DNA of 57,878 bases from DTU024 sp964518875. Lineage in GTDB: Bacteria > Bacillota > Clostridia > Christensenellales > Aristaeellaceae. Position 1 is the first letter of the stretch; every line of letters starts with the position of its first letter. The notes beneath the pieces were generated by a model that saw only the letters and a program-made list of their open reading frames with translations, had not been told where the DNA came from and did no database searches. Location: assembly GCA_964518875.1 (NCBI GenBank), contig CAZFHI010000010.1, forward strand, positions 1-57,878. The letters are read 5' to 3'. The position numbers and the translations under genes were made by a program. Of this stretch, positions 25,938 through 34,238 are shown piece after piece.

Positions 25938-26849
25938 CTAATTCATAAGCTCAAGCGCCTGTTCAAGCGTAGGCATAGCGCCCTGGGCGCCCGCCTTTGT
26001 TGTAGAAAGAGCGCCGACAGCGTTAGCAAAGCGCAGGCATTTTGATATATCCCATTTTTTACTCAGGGCGTAGGCAAGCCCCGCGTTAAAGCTGTCGCCC
26101 GCAGCGGTAGTGTCTACGGCGTTTACTGTAAAGCCTTCCTGGTAAATGGAGTGCGCGGCGTCGATGTACATGCAGCCTTTCGCGCCAAGCTTCGCTACGA
26201 CGGCCTTTACGCCTCGGCTTAGAAGGCGCTTTGCGGCGGCTTCGGCTTCCGCTAACGTGCCTGTGGGAGAACCCGTAAGCAGGCGGAGCTCGCTTTCATT
26301 TGGCGTTATAATGCTTATATTCTGCAAAAAGCTGTCGTTTAAGGGCACGGCCGGGGCGGGGTCCAGTATTACTGTGGAGCCGGCGCGGTTTGCGTATTTT
26401 GCTGCCTGCTGGCACGAGTACAGGGGTATTTCAAGCTGCAAGAGCGTAAAATCAGGCGTTTCGCTCGCTTTTTGCGCGTTATTTATAAAGTCGTATTCGC
26501 ACAGCGCGTTAGCGCCCGCCGCCAGAGCTATCCTGTTTTCGCCGCTTTTGTTTACCTCTATTATGGCTACGCCTGTTGACGCCTCGTCCGTTTTTTCTAT
26601 GAAGCGCGTGTCCACGTTAAGCTCTTTAAAGGTTTTAAGATAAAGATCCGCGTAGCCGTCGTTTCCAAGCTTGCCTATGAACTGCACGGGCGCTCCTAAT
26701 TTAGCGAGCGCTACGGCCTGGTTGCCGCCCTTGCCGCCAAGATAGGTTGTAAAGTTTTCGCCGGAAATGGTTTCACCCGCCGCGTGAAAGCGGGGAAGAA
26801 GTATTGTAAGGTCCACATTCAAGGAGCCTATTACCTGGAAAACACTCAT
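25938..26849 (-). CDS. rbsK: Ribokinase
   Basis: ATP-dependent PfkB kinase that converts D-ribose to ribose 5-phosphate. The 303 aa sequence has the N-terminal signature GSLNVDLTILLPRFHAAGET, the glycine pair GGKGGNQAVALAKLG, and the anion-hole/catalytic motif DTTAAGDSFNAGLAYAL with the catalytic Asp in AAGDSF. Its ATG overlaps the stop of the DUF6273 gene (ATGA, 26846-26849), so the two are co-translated. No ribose ABC transporter is adjacent, which leaves the sugar source unclear; a nucleoside or another pentose is possible. Confidence 0.9.
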   Translation of the reverse strand: MSVFQVIGSLNVDLTILLPRFHAAGETISGENFTTYLGGKGGNQAVALAKLGAPVQFIGKLGNDGYADLYLKTFKELNVDTRFIEKTDEASTGVAIIEVNKSGENRIALAAGANALCEYDFINNAQKASETPDFTLLQLEIPLYSCQQAAKYANRAGSTVILDPAPAVPLNDSFLQNISIITPNESELRLLTGSPTGTLAEAEAAAKRLLSRGVKAVVAKLGAKGCMYIDAAHSIYQEGFTVNAVDTTAAGDSFNAGLAYALSKKWDISKCLRFANAVGALSTTKAGAQGAMPTLEQALELMN

Positions 26850-27526
26850 TGCTTTGCCTCCAGAACAAAAGGAGATTCGTTGGCGCCTGTGCCGGAAACA
26901 ACGTTGACGCTGTCAAGCTTAAGCCATATTACCGGCATTATGCCAAGATCCTCGGATTCCACGCCTATAAAGCCTATGCTTCCGTCAACCTTTGTGCTGC
27001 GGTTCGCGTGCTTTTTGGAGGATTCCGTTCTTGTCCAGACAGGGCTGTACTTCCTTGAAGAATACTTGAACAGGCCGTTGTTAAGGGCGTAAGGCGTGCC
27101 TGTAAAGGCGCGGCGGTCGTCGTTGTTTTTAAAGCCGTAGCTCTGGTTTTTAAGATCGTCTGAAGACGGTATGGATACGAAGCCGAACTCGCTTTCATAA
27201 AGGGCGTTTTTTTCGGCCTCGCTGAAAGCCGCGTTTAAAAATTCGCCGTTTAATTTTGCGTTTAGCTCGCTCTTTGCAAAGCCTGGGTAATTGCGCTGGT
27301 CAAAGTGCACGCGCGAAGCAAAAAGAATTTGCTCGCTCATAAGGTAGGCTGTATCGTTTTTTATTTCCAAAACTTTCCAGCGCATGGGCGTCACTTCCCC
27401 TGAAGCGCCCTGGGGGAAGGAACCGAATTGCACTATAGCCTGCGGCGCCAATGCATAAGATGCAAGCCCCGAAGCAAGGCCTAAAATACACGTTATGGAT
27501 AATATAAAAGCTATAATTTTTTTCAT
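26846..27526 (-). CDS. Secreted DUF6273-type protein
   Basis: A 226 aa exported protein: signal peptide (MKKIIAFILSITCILGLASG), then a domain with the DUF6273 wording VQFGSFPQG, MRWKVLEIKNDTAYLMSEQ and a late SIGFIGVESEDLGIMPVIWL. Such domains occur singly or in repeats on Clostridia surface proteins; no function is known. ATG 27526 is used; a GTG two codons earlier is also possible. It heads the operon DUF6273-rbsK-YhhN-PIG-L. Confidence 0.75.
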   Translation of the reverse strand: MKKIIAFILSITCILGLASGLASYALAPQAIVQFGSFPQGASGEVTPMRWKVLEIKNDTAYLMSEQILFASRVHFDQRNYPGFAKSELNAKLNGEFLNAAFSEAEKNALYESEFGFVSIPSSDDLKNQSYGFKNNDDRRAFTGTPYALNNGLFKYSSRKYSPVWTRTESSKKHANRSTKVDGSIGFIGVESEDLGIMPVIWLKLDSVNVVSGTGANESPFVLEAKQ

Positions 27527-27563
27527 AAACACTCTTTCTTCCGCACCTCTTTCTTTTTTAGAA

Positions 27564-27592
27564 AGTATAGCAAAATCCCCGGTGTTTTACAA
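27564..27592 (-). promoter_or_regulatory. Promoter of the DUF6273-rbsK-YhhN-PIG-L operon
   Basis: On the minus strand TTGTAA (27592-27587) and TATACT (27569-27564) are 17 bases apart, 38 bases before the first start codon. Confidence 0.6.
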
Positions 27593-27857
27593 GGAAGGAC
27601 TGTAAAACATAGCTTGGTTATCTGTACCGAAGTAAAACATATTTAACACAAATCCACGCTTAAAATAAATATATTTCCCGTGGGCTTATAAGTTCCATTG
27701 CATTTTATGCAGAGGATTTGTAAGGAATATAGAGCGCGGCGTCATTTTGCTAATCTAACGAATAAAACGAAAATTGCTTTACAGCTTTCTTTATCCATCA
27801 CTTGTCACATATGTATTGTGGCCTAACAAGTATAATAAAAAATCTTTTCTCCAAGGC
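27593..27857. other. Intergenic region before tRNA-Leu
   Basis: About 260 AT-rich bases between the divergent DUF6273 operon and tRNA-Leu. I see no gene, repeat or RNA element here beyond the flanking promoters. Confidence 0.5.
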
Positions 27858-27886
27858 TTGACAAGCGTTGTAAAATCAAATATAAT
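27858..27886 (+). promoter_or_regulatory. Consensus promoter of tRNA-Leu
   Basis: TTGACA (27858-27863), 17 bases, TATAAT (27881-27886): a perfect vegetative consensus. Transcription would start near 27893, about 53 bases before the mature tRNA. Confidence 0.85.
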
Positions 27887-27945
27887 CTATTGCGCTGTTG
27901 ACACACGATTAACTGGTTTTTACCGGTATCGTGCGAAACATACGC

Positions 27946-28029
27946 GCGGATGTGGCGGAATCGGCATACGCGCACGTTTGAGGGGCGTGTGGTTTTACCG
28001 TACGAGTTCAAGTCTCGTCATCCGCACCA
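27946..28029 (+). tRNA. tRNA-Leu (GAG anticodon)
   Basis: 84 bases including an encoded CCA. The acceptor arms GCGGATG and CATCCGC pair perfectly, the D arm carries TGGCGGAATCGG, the anticodon loop is TTGAGGG with anticodon GAG, a long class II variable arm follows, and the T arm has GTTCAAG. It reads CUC/CUU leucine codons. Confidence 0.95.
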
Positions 28030-28034
28030 GTTTG

Positions 28035-28059
28035 CCCGAAGCTAAGGCTTCGGGTTTTT
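28035..28059 (+). terminator. Rho-independent terminator of tRNA-Leu
   Basis: CCCGAAGC (28035-28042) and GCTTCGGG (28047-28054) form an 8-base perfect stem around TAAG, followed by TTTTT. Confidence 0.92.
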
Positions 28060-28096
28060 GTTTTATACTAAACTTTGCGCTTTTTAATTTGCCAGC

Positions 28097-30166
28097 TTAC
28101 TTGCTTAGTTTTGCGTCCGCGAACTTAAGGCCTGCCGTCGTGCGCTGAATGAAGGCGTCTAAGAAGTACAGAAGGCCGGGGAGCACGAAAAGCACTATGA
28201 ACAGGGAAAGGAGGGCGCCGCGGCCTACGAAAACGCCAAGCTGGGCCAATATGCCATGGCTTGACATGTTTCCAAGCAGGAAGCCGACGACAGCCATAAC
28301 GGAGCCTGAAGTAAGCACGGAAGGGGTTACGACGGCAACCGTGTTTAATACCGCCTGCTTTTTATTTAAATTAGAGCGCGATTCGCAGTACCTGTCCGTA
28401 AACAATATTGCGTAGTCTACGGTGGCGCCGAGCTGAACGGAGCTTATTATTAAATATGAAATATAGAATATGGTATTCCCTTCAAAGTACGGTATCGCAA
28501 GGTTTATCCATATGGCGTTTTCTATTGCTAAAACCAGTATCACAGGAAGTGAGACGGACTTCATAGTGAACAGCAGCACTAAGAAAACCGCTATTATAGC
28601 TATAAAGTTTACCTTTAAATTATCAGAGGTAATGGTATCCATAAGATCGTACGACGTAACGCCGTTTCCCGTCATGAAGTACGCGCCGGGGAAAAAGCTG
28701 TTTACGGTGTCGCGCATGCGTTCTATCAATTCAAAGGTCGCGGCGCCTTCATGTTCAGCGTTAACGGTAACGGCAAAGCGGCTGTAATTTTTAGAAACAA
28801 GCCGGGAGAGCAGGCCGCTGTCAAGAAACTCCACAGGGATTTCCGCCCCGACCGTGTCCACATAGGAAAGCACGCTTGTTACTTCAGGTATTTTATTAAG
28901 AGCGTATGAAAGCTTCTGCTCCATAGCAACGCTGCCTTTAGGCACCATTATGGCGTATGTATCGCTTTTGCCGTAACGCTGTTCTATCGCCGCGGTGTCC
29001 CTGTAAAGCTGCGTGCCGGGGCCGTATATGTTGGAATAGCCGTAGTAAAAATCGTTGGAGTTATACGCTAAAAAGCCAGGAACGACCGCTATAACGAATA
29101 TGCAAACCATAGGAAGCATGGCGCGGTATATAAGCCTGCCAAAGCCCTTGAAATCGGGCAGAAAGCTTTTGTGCCTTGTGCTTTTAATTTTTTTGTTCGC
29201 TGACAATATAATAGACGGCATGAACACGAACACTGTTATAATGCTTATAGCGACGCCCTTTGCGAGCGCGCGCCCGAGGTCCATGCCTATGCCAAACTGC
29301 ATGAACATAAGCGCTATAAAGCCTATAACTGTCGTAAGACCGCTTGAAAGTATGGAGCCTGCGGATTTGCTTAAGGCTTCCACCATAGCTTCCTCAGGAT
29401 CGCTTATTTCTTTCTGACACTCTTCAAAGCGGTGTATCAGGAATACGGAATAATCGAGCGAAACGGCTATCTGCAAAATAGCGCTCGCCGCGTTTGTAAC
29501 GAAAGAAATTTCTCCGAATATTATATTGCTGCCGGCGTTTATAATGGCGGCGACGGCTAAGCCCGCCATAACTAAAAGCGGCTCCATCCAGGAAGTCGTG
29601 GTAATTATAAGCACAAGGTACACGAACAGCACGGCTATTATCGTTACTAAAGCGACTTCAATTATAGTGCCCGTAATGGCGACGGCCGTTACGACGGCGT
29701 TGCCTGTCATGGCGTTTTCGCTTCCTATTACAGCTCTTACAGCATTTATGGCTTCTTCCTGCATGCCGTCTTCAATTATAATCGTAAAAAGCGCGTCGCC
29801 GTTTTTATAATATGTATTAAGCAGATGCTCGTCTATTGTTTCAAGGGGCTTAAACACGTTCTCCGCGTCGTCAAGCCACATTACGCTTGCAACGCCCGCG
29901 CATTCTGATATTTTCTTTTTATATTCAAGCGCTTCGGGAACGGAAACGTCCCGCACCATAACGCGCGCGTTTGGTATTCCGCCGTCAAACTCTTCTGCCA
30001 TAAGGCTTAACGCCAGCGTGGACGGGCTGCTCTGCGGCAGATAATCCGCCATATCGTAATTTATTTTTACCTTTGGGTACAGCAAAATACCAAGAACGGA
30101 CAGAAATATAAAAACTACTATTATTATTTTGTGGTTTTTTACAACAGCCTTATAAAATCTTTTCAT
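28097..30166 (-). CDS. MMPL/RND-family transporter
   Basis: A 689 aa inner-membrane protein built as two homologous halves: one membrane segment near residue 14-32, a soluble loop of about 120 residues, five or six segments to about 330, then the same order again (from about 347). GDALFTIII and SLDYSVFLIHRFEE are in half one, GATVDYAILFTDRYCE in half two; Asp in the S-LDYS/TVDYA pair is the usual proton-relay position. This is the compact YdfJ-like MMPL type, which exports lipids or drugs by proton antiport. It follows an uncharacterised 102 aa gene by 11 bases and is divergent from a TetR regulator, a typical efflux arrangement. Confidence 0.85.
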   Translation of the reverse strand: MKRFYKAVVKNHKIIIVVFIFLSVLGILLYPKVKINYDMADYLPQSSPSTLALSLMAEEFDGGIPNARVMVRDVSVPEALEYKKKISECAGVASVMWLDDAENVFKPLETIDEHLLNTYYKNGDALFTIIIEDGMQEEAINAVRAVIGSENAMTGNAVVTAVAITGTIIEVALVTIIAVLFVYLVLIITTTSWMEPLLVMAGLAVAAIINAGSNIIFGEISFVTNAASAILQIAVSLDYSVFLIHRFEECQKEISDPEEAMVEALSKSAGSILSSGLTTVIGFIALMFMQFGIGMDLGRALAKGVAISIITVFVFMPSIILSANKKIKSTRHKSFLPDFKGFGRLIYRAMLPMVCIFVIAVVPGFLAYNSNDFYYGYSNIYGPGTQLYRDTAAIEQRYGKSDTYAIMVPKGSVAMEQKLSYALNKIPEVTSVLSYVDTVGAEIPVEFLDSGLLSRLVSKNYSRFAVTVNAEHEGAATFELIERMRDTVNSFFPGAYFMTGNGVTSYDLMDTITSDNLKVNFIAIIAVFLVLLFTMKSVSLPVILVLAIENAIWINLAIPYFEGNTIFYISYLIISSVQLGATVDYAILFTDRYCESRSNLNKKQAVLNTVAVVTPSVLTSGSVMAVVGFLLGNMSSHGILAQLGVFVGRGALLSLFIVLFVLPGLLYFLDAFIQRTTAGLKFADAKLSK

Positions 30167-30177
30167 AACATATCCTT

Positions 30178-30486
30178 TTAGCGTAAAGGCGCTTTTGAAG
30201 CCGTCCCTGAAATGCTGTATTTTTCGCTTCCTGAAAAAAGCGTAAGGTTTATTTTGTCTTTTGATATTTTTCCCGCGCCCTCATAGGGAAATGTGCGTAC
30301 CAGGGTTGTGATTTTTCCTTTTATATGCATGGCGCCGCGCTTATCTGTAAAGCCGGCAAAATTGTTGCCGCGCTTTAAAATATGCAACGTTCCGCATACC
30401 CTGCCGTTATCTTCCTCAACGTACATGCTGCCGTACCTGTTTCCTACGGGGGTCCGCATGGTTATATCGTATTGCGTATTCTGCAT
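30178..30486 (-). CDS. Small conserved beta-rich protein next to MMPL exporter
   Basis: A 102 aa protein with no signal peptide or membrane segment. It is rich in short beta strands (YDITMRTPVGNRYGSMYVEE, VCGTLHIL, AMHIKGKITTLVRTFPYEG, KINLTLFSGSEKYSISGTA), suggesting one small beta-barrel. I do not recognise a named family. ATG follows GGAGG, and it is the first gene of the two-gene unit with the MMPL exporter, so it may help with export or bind the exported molecule. Confidence 0.7.
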   Translation of the reverse strand: MQNTQYDITMRTPVGNRYGSMYVEEDNGRVCGTLHILKRGNNFAGFTDKRGAMHIKGKITTLVRTFPYEGAGKISKDKINLTLFSGSEKYSISGTASKAPLR

Positions 30487-30743
30487 TTTTTTAATCCTCC
30501 GACGTTTAAAAGCTGCTTTACATATATGATATTATAATAAAAGAAGGAATGATTAAACGGTCAATATGCATAATGTGTGCAGTATAGAGCAGCGTTAAGC
30601 TGTGTATACCTTGTAAATAGATTGGCTTAATAAGCGCGCGCAACTGCAGTATTCCGAAAGCTGAATATTAGAAGGCTCTTAACGCCATAGCATGGCGTGC
30701 TAAGGTTTATAAATTACTCTTATAAAACAGCAAAGAGCCTTCG
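30487..30743. promoter_or_regulatory. Divergent control region with dyad sites between exporter operon and TetR gene
   Basis: No gene. ACGCCAT-AGC-ATGGCGT (30682-30698) is a perfect 7-base palindrome of the kind TetR dimers bind. A wider inverted repeat, GAAGGCTCTT (30671-30680) and AAGAGCCTTC (30733-30742), encloses it and ends just before the TetR gene's -35. Regulation of both divergent units is inferred. Confidence 0.45.
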
Positions 30744-30772
30744 TTGCGCCGTTTTAAGGATAGCTGTATAAT
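30744..30772 (+). promoter_or_regulatory. Promoter of the TetR gene
   Basis: TTGCGC (30744-30749), 17 bases, TATAAT (30767-30772), 35 bases before the start codon. The dyad site at 30733-30742 abuts the -35. Confidence 0.5.
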
Positions 30773-30806
30773 AAACATAATCTTTTGCTTTAGGAAGGAA
30801 TTAAAG

Positions 30807-31394
30807 ATGACAAACGCGGAAAAGTCTTTAAAAACAAAGCGGGCTTTATCCGACGCGCTTAAAAACGCCATGAAGACAAAAGAGCTGTCAAGAATTACCG
30901 TAAGCGAGCTTATAGCCGAATGCTCTGTTAACAGAAAAACGTTTTATTATCACTTTAAAAATATATACGATCTTTTAAAGTGGACCCTCGACCAGGAGGC
31001 CATAGAGGTAGTAAAAAACTTCGACTTAATTGTAAACGCGGAGGAAGCCATATGCTTTATTATGGACTATACAGAACAAAACAGCTATATCATAATAGGC
31101 GCGCTGGATTCCATGGGATACAGCGAAATAAAGCGCTTTTTTCATAAAGATCTTTTCTCTGTAATATACAGCGTAATAGATTCAAGCGAAGCTAATATGA
31201 AGGTTCATATAGCCCCTGAGTTTAAGCAGTTCCTGGCGGAATTTTATACCGAAGCTTCCGCGGGAATGATAATCGAGTGGGCGAAAAAGCCTGTTAACAG
31301 GGACAAGGAAACGGTTATTAAAAACATATCGTCCATATTTAAAATTACCATTCCCGCTGTATTAAGCGCTAAATATGAAGAGCGAAAAACGTAA
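30807..31394 (+). CDS. TetR/AcrR-family regulator
   Basis: A 195 aa dimeric repressor-type protein. The N-terminal HTH is clear: TKRALSDALKNAMKTKELSR, then ITVSELIAECSVNRKTFYYHFKN, the recognition helix ending YYHF. The C-terminal domain resembles the group seen in DhaS-like and TetR_C_8 regulators, which bind small ligands. ATG 30807 follows AGGAAGGA; a longer frame to 30744 runs into the promoter. It faces the small gene-MMPL unit, which it probably represses. Confidence 0.88.
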   Translation: MTNAEKSLKTKRALSDALKNAMKTKELSRITVSELIAECSVNRKTFYYHFKNIYDLLKWTLDQEAIEVVKNFDLIVNAEEAICFIMDYTEQNSYIIIGALDSMGYSEIKRFFHKDLFSVIYSVIDSSEANMKVHIAPEFKQFLAEFYTEASAGMIIEWAKKPVNRDKETVIKNISSIFKITIPAVLSAKYEERKT

Positions 31395-31504
31395 TAATTA
31401 ATTAAACTCAAAATGGTAATTTTGTTTGGATAATAAAGGCGCTAAAAAACGCATGCCGCAAACAAAGCAATAAGCTAAAGCGTGTATAAAATATTAAGCC
31501 AAAT

Positions 31505-31540
31505 AAAAACAGGCTAAGCCTTAAAGCTTAGCCTGTTTTT
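31505..31540. terminator. Bidirectional terminator between TetR gene and pfkA
   Basis: AAAAACAGGCTAAGC (31505-31519) and GCTTAGCCTGTTTTT (31526-31540) are perfect 15-base inverted arms with a 6-base loop, giving a T-run for both convergent genes. The remaining bases from 31395 to 31622 hold no gene. Confidence 0.92.
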
Positions 31541-31622
31541 ATAAGCAAAGGGCTTCGCTTTAAAGCCCGCCCCGTGCAATTTTTATATATTCGTTAAACA
31601 TTGGGTTTAGTTAATTCGAGTA

Positions 31623-32684
31623 TTAAAGCGCGTTTACCATGTTGAACATGCGGCGGTCAAAGTGCGGCTTGGCGTTAAGAGCAGTATCAAGCGGCATATG
31701 GAAGGTCCTGCCGTTTCTTACGCCTATAACCTGGTTTGAAATGTTGTGCTTAAGCAGGTTTACAGCCATAGCGCCCGCTTCAAACGCGAAAGCGCCGTCG
31801 CGCGCTGTAGGTGCGTGGCCCCTTTGCGTGTAGCCTACCACTGTGGCGCGTACGCTCGTACCGGTCTTTGACGCCATGGCCTGAAGCACTCTTGCGAAGT
31901 TAACGGCGTTTATGCGCTCGCCTTCATAGGCGCCCTTTACGCCTCTTTCTTTAAGGAAGGACACATAGTCAAAGTCCGCCATGGTGCGCCATGCGCCTTC
32001 CGCTACGACTACCGTGGCCCTTGTGTTGCCTTTTTCTATAAGATTGTTAAGACGCCTTGAGACGTCCGTTACTTCCCAGTTTTTTACTTCCGGCACGACT
32101 ACTATTTCGCATCCTGTGGACTGCGCCGCGGTAAGCGCTATATCCCCGCAGTTTCTGCCCATAACTTCAACAACGTGCGGCCTGTCGTGCGAGCGGCTTG
32201 TCGCGCGTATGGCGCGTATGGCTTCAACGCAGACGTTTACGGCGGTGTCAAACCCTAAGGACATCTCCGTGTAGCCAAGGTCGTTGTCTATGGTTCCCGG
32301 TATGCCTATGCACGCTATGCCTTGCTTGCACAGAGACTGCGCGCCATGGAACGAACCGTCCCCGCCTATTACTACAAGGCCCTGCACGTCAAGAGAACGC
32401 AGAAAGTCCGCTCCCTTTTTCTGGTATTCCTCTTCCTTAAACTCCACGCAGCGCGCGGTGCGGAGGTAGGTGCCTGGCAAATCCGCAATATCGAGTAAAA
32501 GGTTAAGCGAAAGCTCTACGTAATTGTCTTCGGGGTTCGGGTATTTGCCTATAAGGCCGTTGAAACCCCTTTTAATGCCTATCAGGGGCATATCCAGCAG
32601 AGCGGCGCTTCTTGCGACGCTCATAACTGCCGCGTTCATGCCGGGGCTGTCGCCGCCGCTGGTTAAAACTGCAATTTTAGACAT
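31623..32684 (-). CDS. pfkA: ATP-dependent 6-phosphofructokinase
   Basis: Phosphorylates fructose 6-phosphate to fructose 1,6-bisphosphate in glycolysis. Length 353 aa. GGDGS at 107-111 and PGTIDND at 129-135 place glycine at both nucleotide-selecting positions (E. coli 104 and 124), which is the ATP-using form; the PPi form has Asp/Asn and Lys there. MGRNCGDIA and ERINAVNF-type substrate residues are present. It has its own promoter and is cut off from the PPi-type kinase upstream by a strong terminator, so the two kinases can be regulated apart. AGGAGG precedes ATG. Confidence 0.93.
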   Translation of the reverse strand: MSKIAVLTSGGDSPGMNAAVMSVARSAALLDMPLIGIKRGFNGLIGKYPNPEDNYVELSLNLLLDIADLPGTYLRTARCVEFKEEEYQKKGADFLRSLDVQGLVVIGGDGSFHGAQSLCKQGIACIGIPGTIDNDLGYTEMSLGFDTAVNVCVEAIRAIRATSRSHDRPHVVEVMGRNCGDIALTAAQSTGCEIVVVPEVKNWEVTDVSRRLNNLIEKGNTRATVVVAEGAWRTMADFDYVSFLKERGVKGAYEGERINAVNFARVLQAMASKTGTSVRATVVGYTQRGHAPTARDGAFAFEAGAMAVNLLKHNISNQVIGVRNGRTFHMPLDTALNAKPHFDRRMFNMVNAL

Positions 32685-32729
32685 AGTTCCTCCTGATTAT
32701 AGATCGTGAGGACAAAATCTCACAAATAC

Positions 32730-32759
32730 ATTATACCAAAAAGCAAGGGCTTTTGACAA
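32730..32759 (-). promoter_or_regulatory. Promoter of pfkA
   Basis: Minus strand TTGTCA (32759-32754), 18 bases, TATAAT (32735-32730). A second TATAAT at 32701-32696 is too near the ribosome site to serve as the -10. Confidence 0.6.
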
Positions 32760-32918
32760 ATTATTTGTAAAAGCGCGAGCTAAAAAAACGCGTAACATAA
32801 AGACGCGTAAATTACCCGGATTAATATAAACGCCGCGCGCGCCAAAAGAACGACCTGCGGGGAGCGTGCGGAAGCATGCCATGGTTAGTAAACGCCGCGC
32901 GCTAAAAAACAACGCCAG

Positions 32919-32944
32919 AAAAAAAGCGCCCGTTTCGGGCGCTT
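32919..32944 (-). terminator. Terminator after the PPi-type phosphofructokinase gene
   Basis: On the minus strand AAGCGCCCG, a 3-base loop and CGGGCGCTT are followed by a run of T. It lies 14 bases past the stop codon and isolates pfkA from the upstream gene. Confidence 0.88.
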
Positions 32945-32957
32945 AACAAGCTGATTA

Positions 32958-34187
32958 TTACTTTTCCGCGCTTTCCCTTATCTTAGGGGCCGCAGGAACT
33001 CTCAGCCTACTGGCTTCCGGCATGTTGGAGCCTAAAAGCGGCTGCAGATAATACTTAAAAGCGGGCGTTACGTTGTTGCCTTCCGCGTTAATAAACTCGT
33101 CCGGCATGTACTTTGTCTTCGCGGCTATTTTTTCAAGCGGCTGTATCTGGTAGTCCACAGAGTAATAGCCTGTGCGGCTTATGGTTATGCTGCCGTCGGT
33201 ATCGTGCCATATGGCGAACTGGGCGGATTTTTCTCCAACCTCTCTTGCTTCCCTCTGGTCCACGTCGCTTACGCAGCCCATGAACGAACGCTGCAAATAA
33301 CCTAAGGTGTCGCTCCTTACGCGGTTTACGTCAAGGTTGTTTTTAATCTGCTGCACGAGAAGCTCTCCAAGAGCGCCTGTGCCGCTCAGCTGTATGTTGC
33401 CGTGCGCGTCTGAACCAAGATCAACGTATTTGGTAAGTATTGGCGTGCCGCTTTCGTCCTGTATGCCTTCAGATACCGCGACAACGCACCTGCCTAAGCG
33501 CTGGTAAACGCTGTTTACTTCGTTTAAGAATTTTTCCATTACAAACGGCCGCTCCGGCACATATATAAGGTGCGGGCCGTCGTCGGGGTATTTCTGGGCC
33601 ATTGCGGAGGCGGCTGTTAAAAAGCCGGCGTGCCGCCCCATGACGACGCCTATATGCACGCCGGGCAGCGCTCTGTTATCCAGATTAAGGCCTATGAAGC
33701 TCTGCGCCACGAACCTTGCGGCGCTTGGATATCCCGGCGTATGGTCGTTTAACACGAGGTCGTTGTCTATGGTTTTTGGTATATGTATGGCTCTGAACTC
33801 GTAATGGGATTTTTCCGCCTGTTCGTTTACTATGCGCACGGTATCCGCAGAGTCGTTCCCGCCTATATAGAAAAAGTAACGCACGTTGTGCATGCGGAAT
33901 ACCTCGAATATCTCTTCGCAGTATTTCGCGTCAGGCTTATCCCTTGTAGATCCTAAAGCGCTCGAAGGCGTTCCTGCGACGCGCTCAAGGTTGTTTGTTG
34001 TTTCCTGCGTTAAATCTAAAAAACGCTCGTTTATTATGCCGTTCACGCCGTTTACGGCGCCGTAAACCTTTGAGACCTGCTGGAACTTGCGGCTTTCCAG
34101 CACGACGCCTACAAGGCTTTGGTTTATAACGGCGGTAGGGCCGCCGCCCTGCGCGACGACGACTATGCCATGCAGTTCACTACTCAT
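32958..34187 (-). CDS. PPi-type 6-phosphofructokinase
   Basis: A 409 aa PFK homologue with the signatures of pyrophosphate users: GGNDS at 109-113 (Asn where ATP enzymes have Asp-Gly) and PKTIDND at 137-143 with the diagnostic Lys138. The enzyme would make fructose 1,6-bisphosphate reversibly from PPi, saving ATP; this is common in fermentative anaerobes. VMGRHAGFLTAASAMAQ carries the MGR fructose 6-phosphate motif. It follows fba by 51 bases and both precede a terminator. Its own ribosome site is AGGAGG before ATG 34187. Confidence 0.88.
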   Translation of the reverse strand: MSSELHGIVVVAQGGGPTAVINQSLVGVVLESRKFQQVSKVYGAVNGVNGIINERFLDLTQETTNNLERVAGTPSSALGSTRDKPDAKYCEEIFEVFRMHNVRYFFYIGGNDSADTVRIVNEQAEKSHYEFRAIHIPKTIDNDLVLNDHTPGYPSAARFVAQSFIGLNLDNRALPGVHIGVVMGRHAGFLTAASAMAQKYPDDGPHLIYVPERPFVMEKFLNEVNSVYQRLGRCVVAVSEGIQDESGTPILTKYVDLGSDAHGNIQLSGTGALGELLVQQIKNNLDVNRVRSDTLGYLQRSFMGCVSDVDQREAREVGEKSAQFAIWHDTDGSITISRTGYYSVDYQIQPLEKIAAKTKYMPDEFINAEGNNVTPAFKYYLQPLLGSNMPEASRLRVPAAPKIRESAEK

Positions 34188-34238
34188 ATATCCTCCTGAA
34201 AAACAGGGCAGGCAAACAGCCCGCCCGTACGCTTTAAA

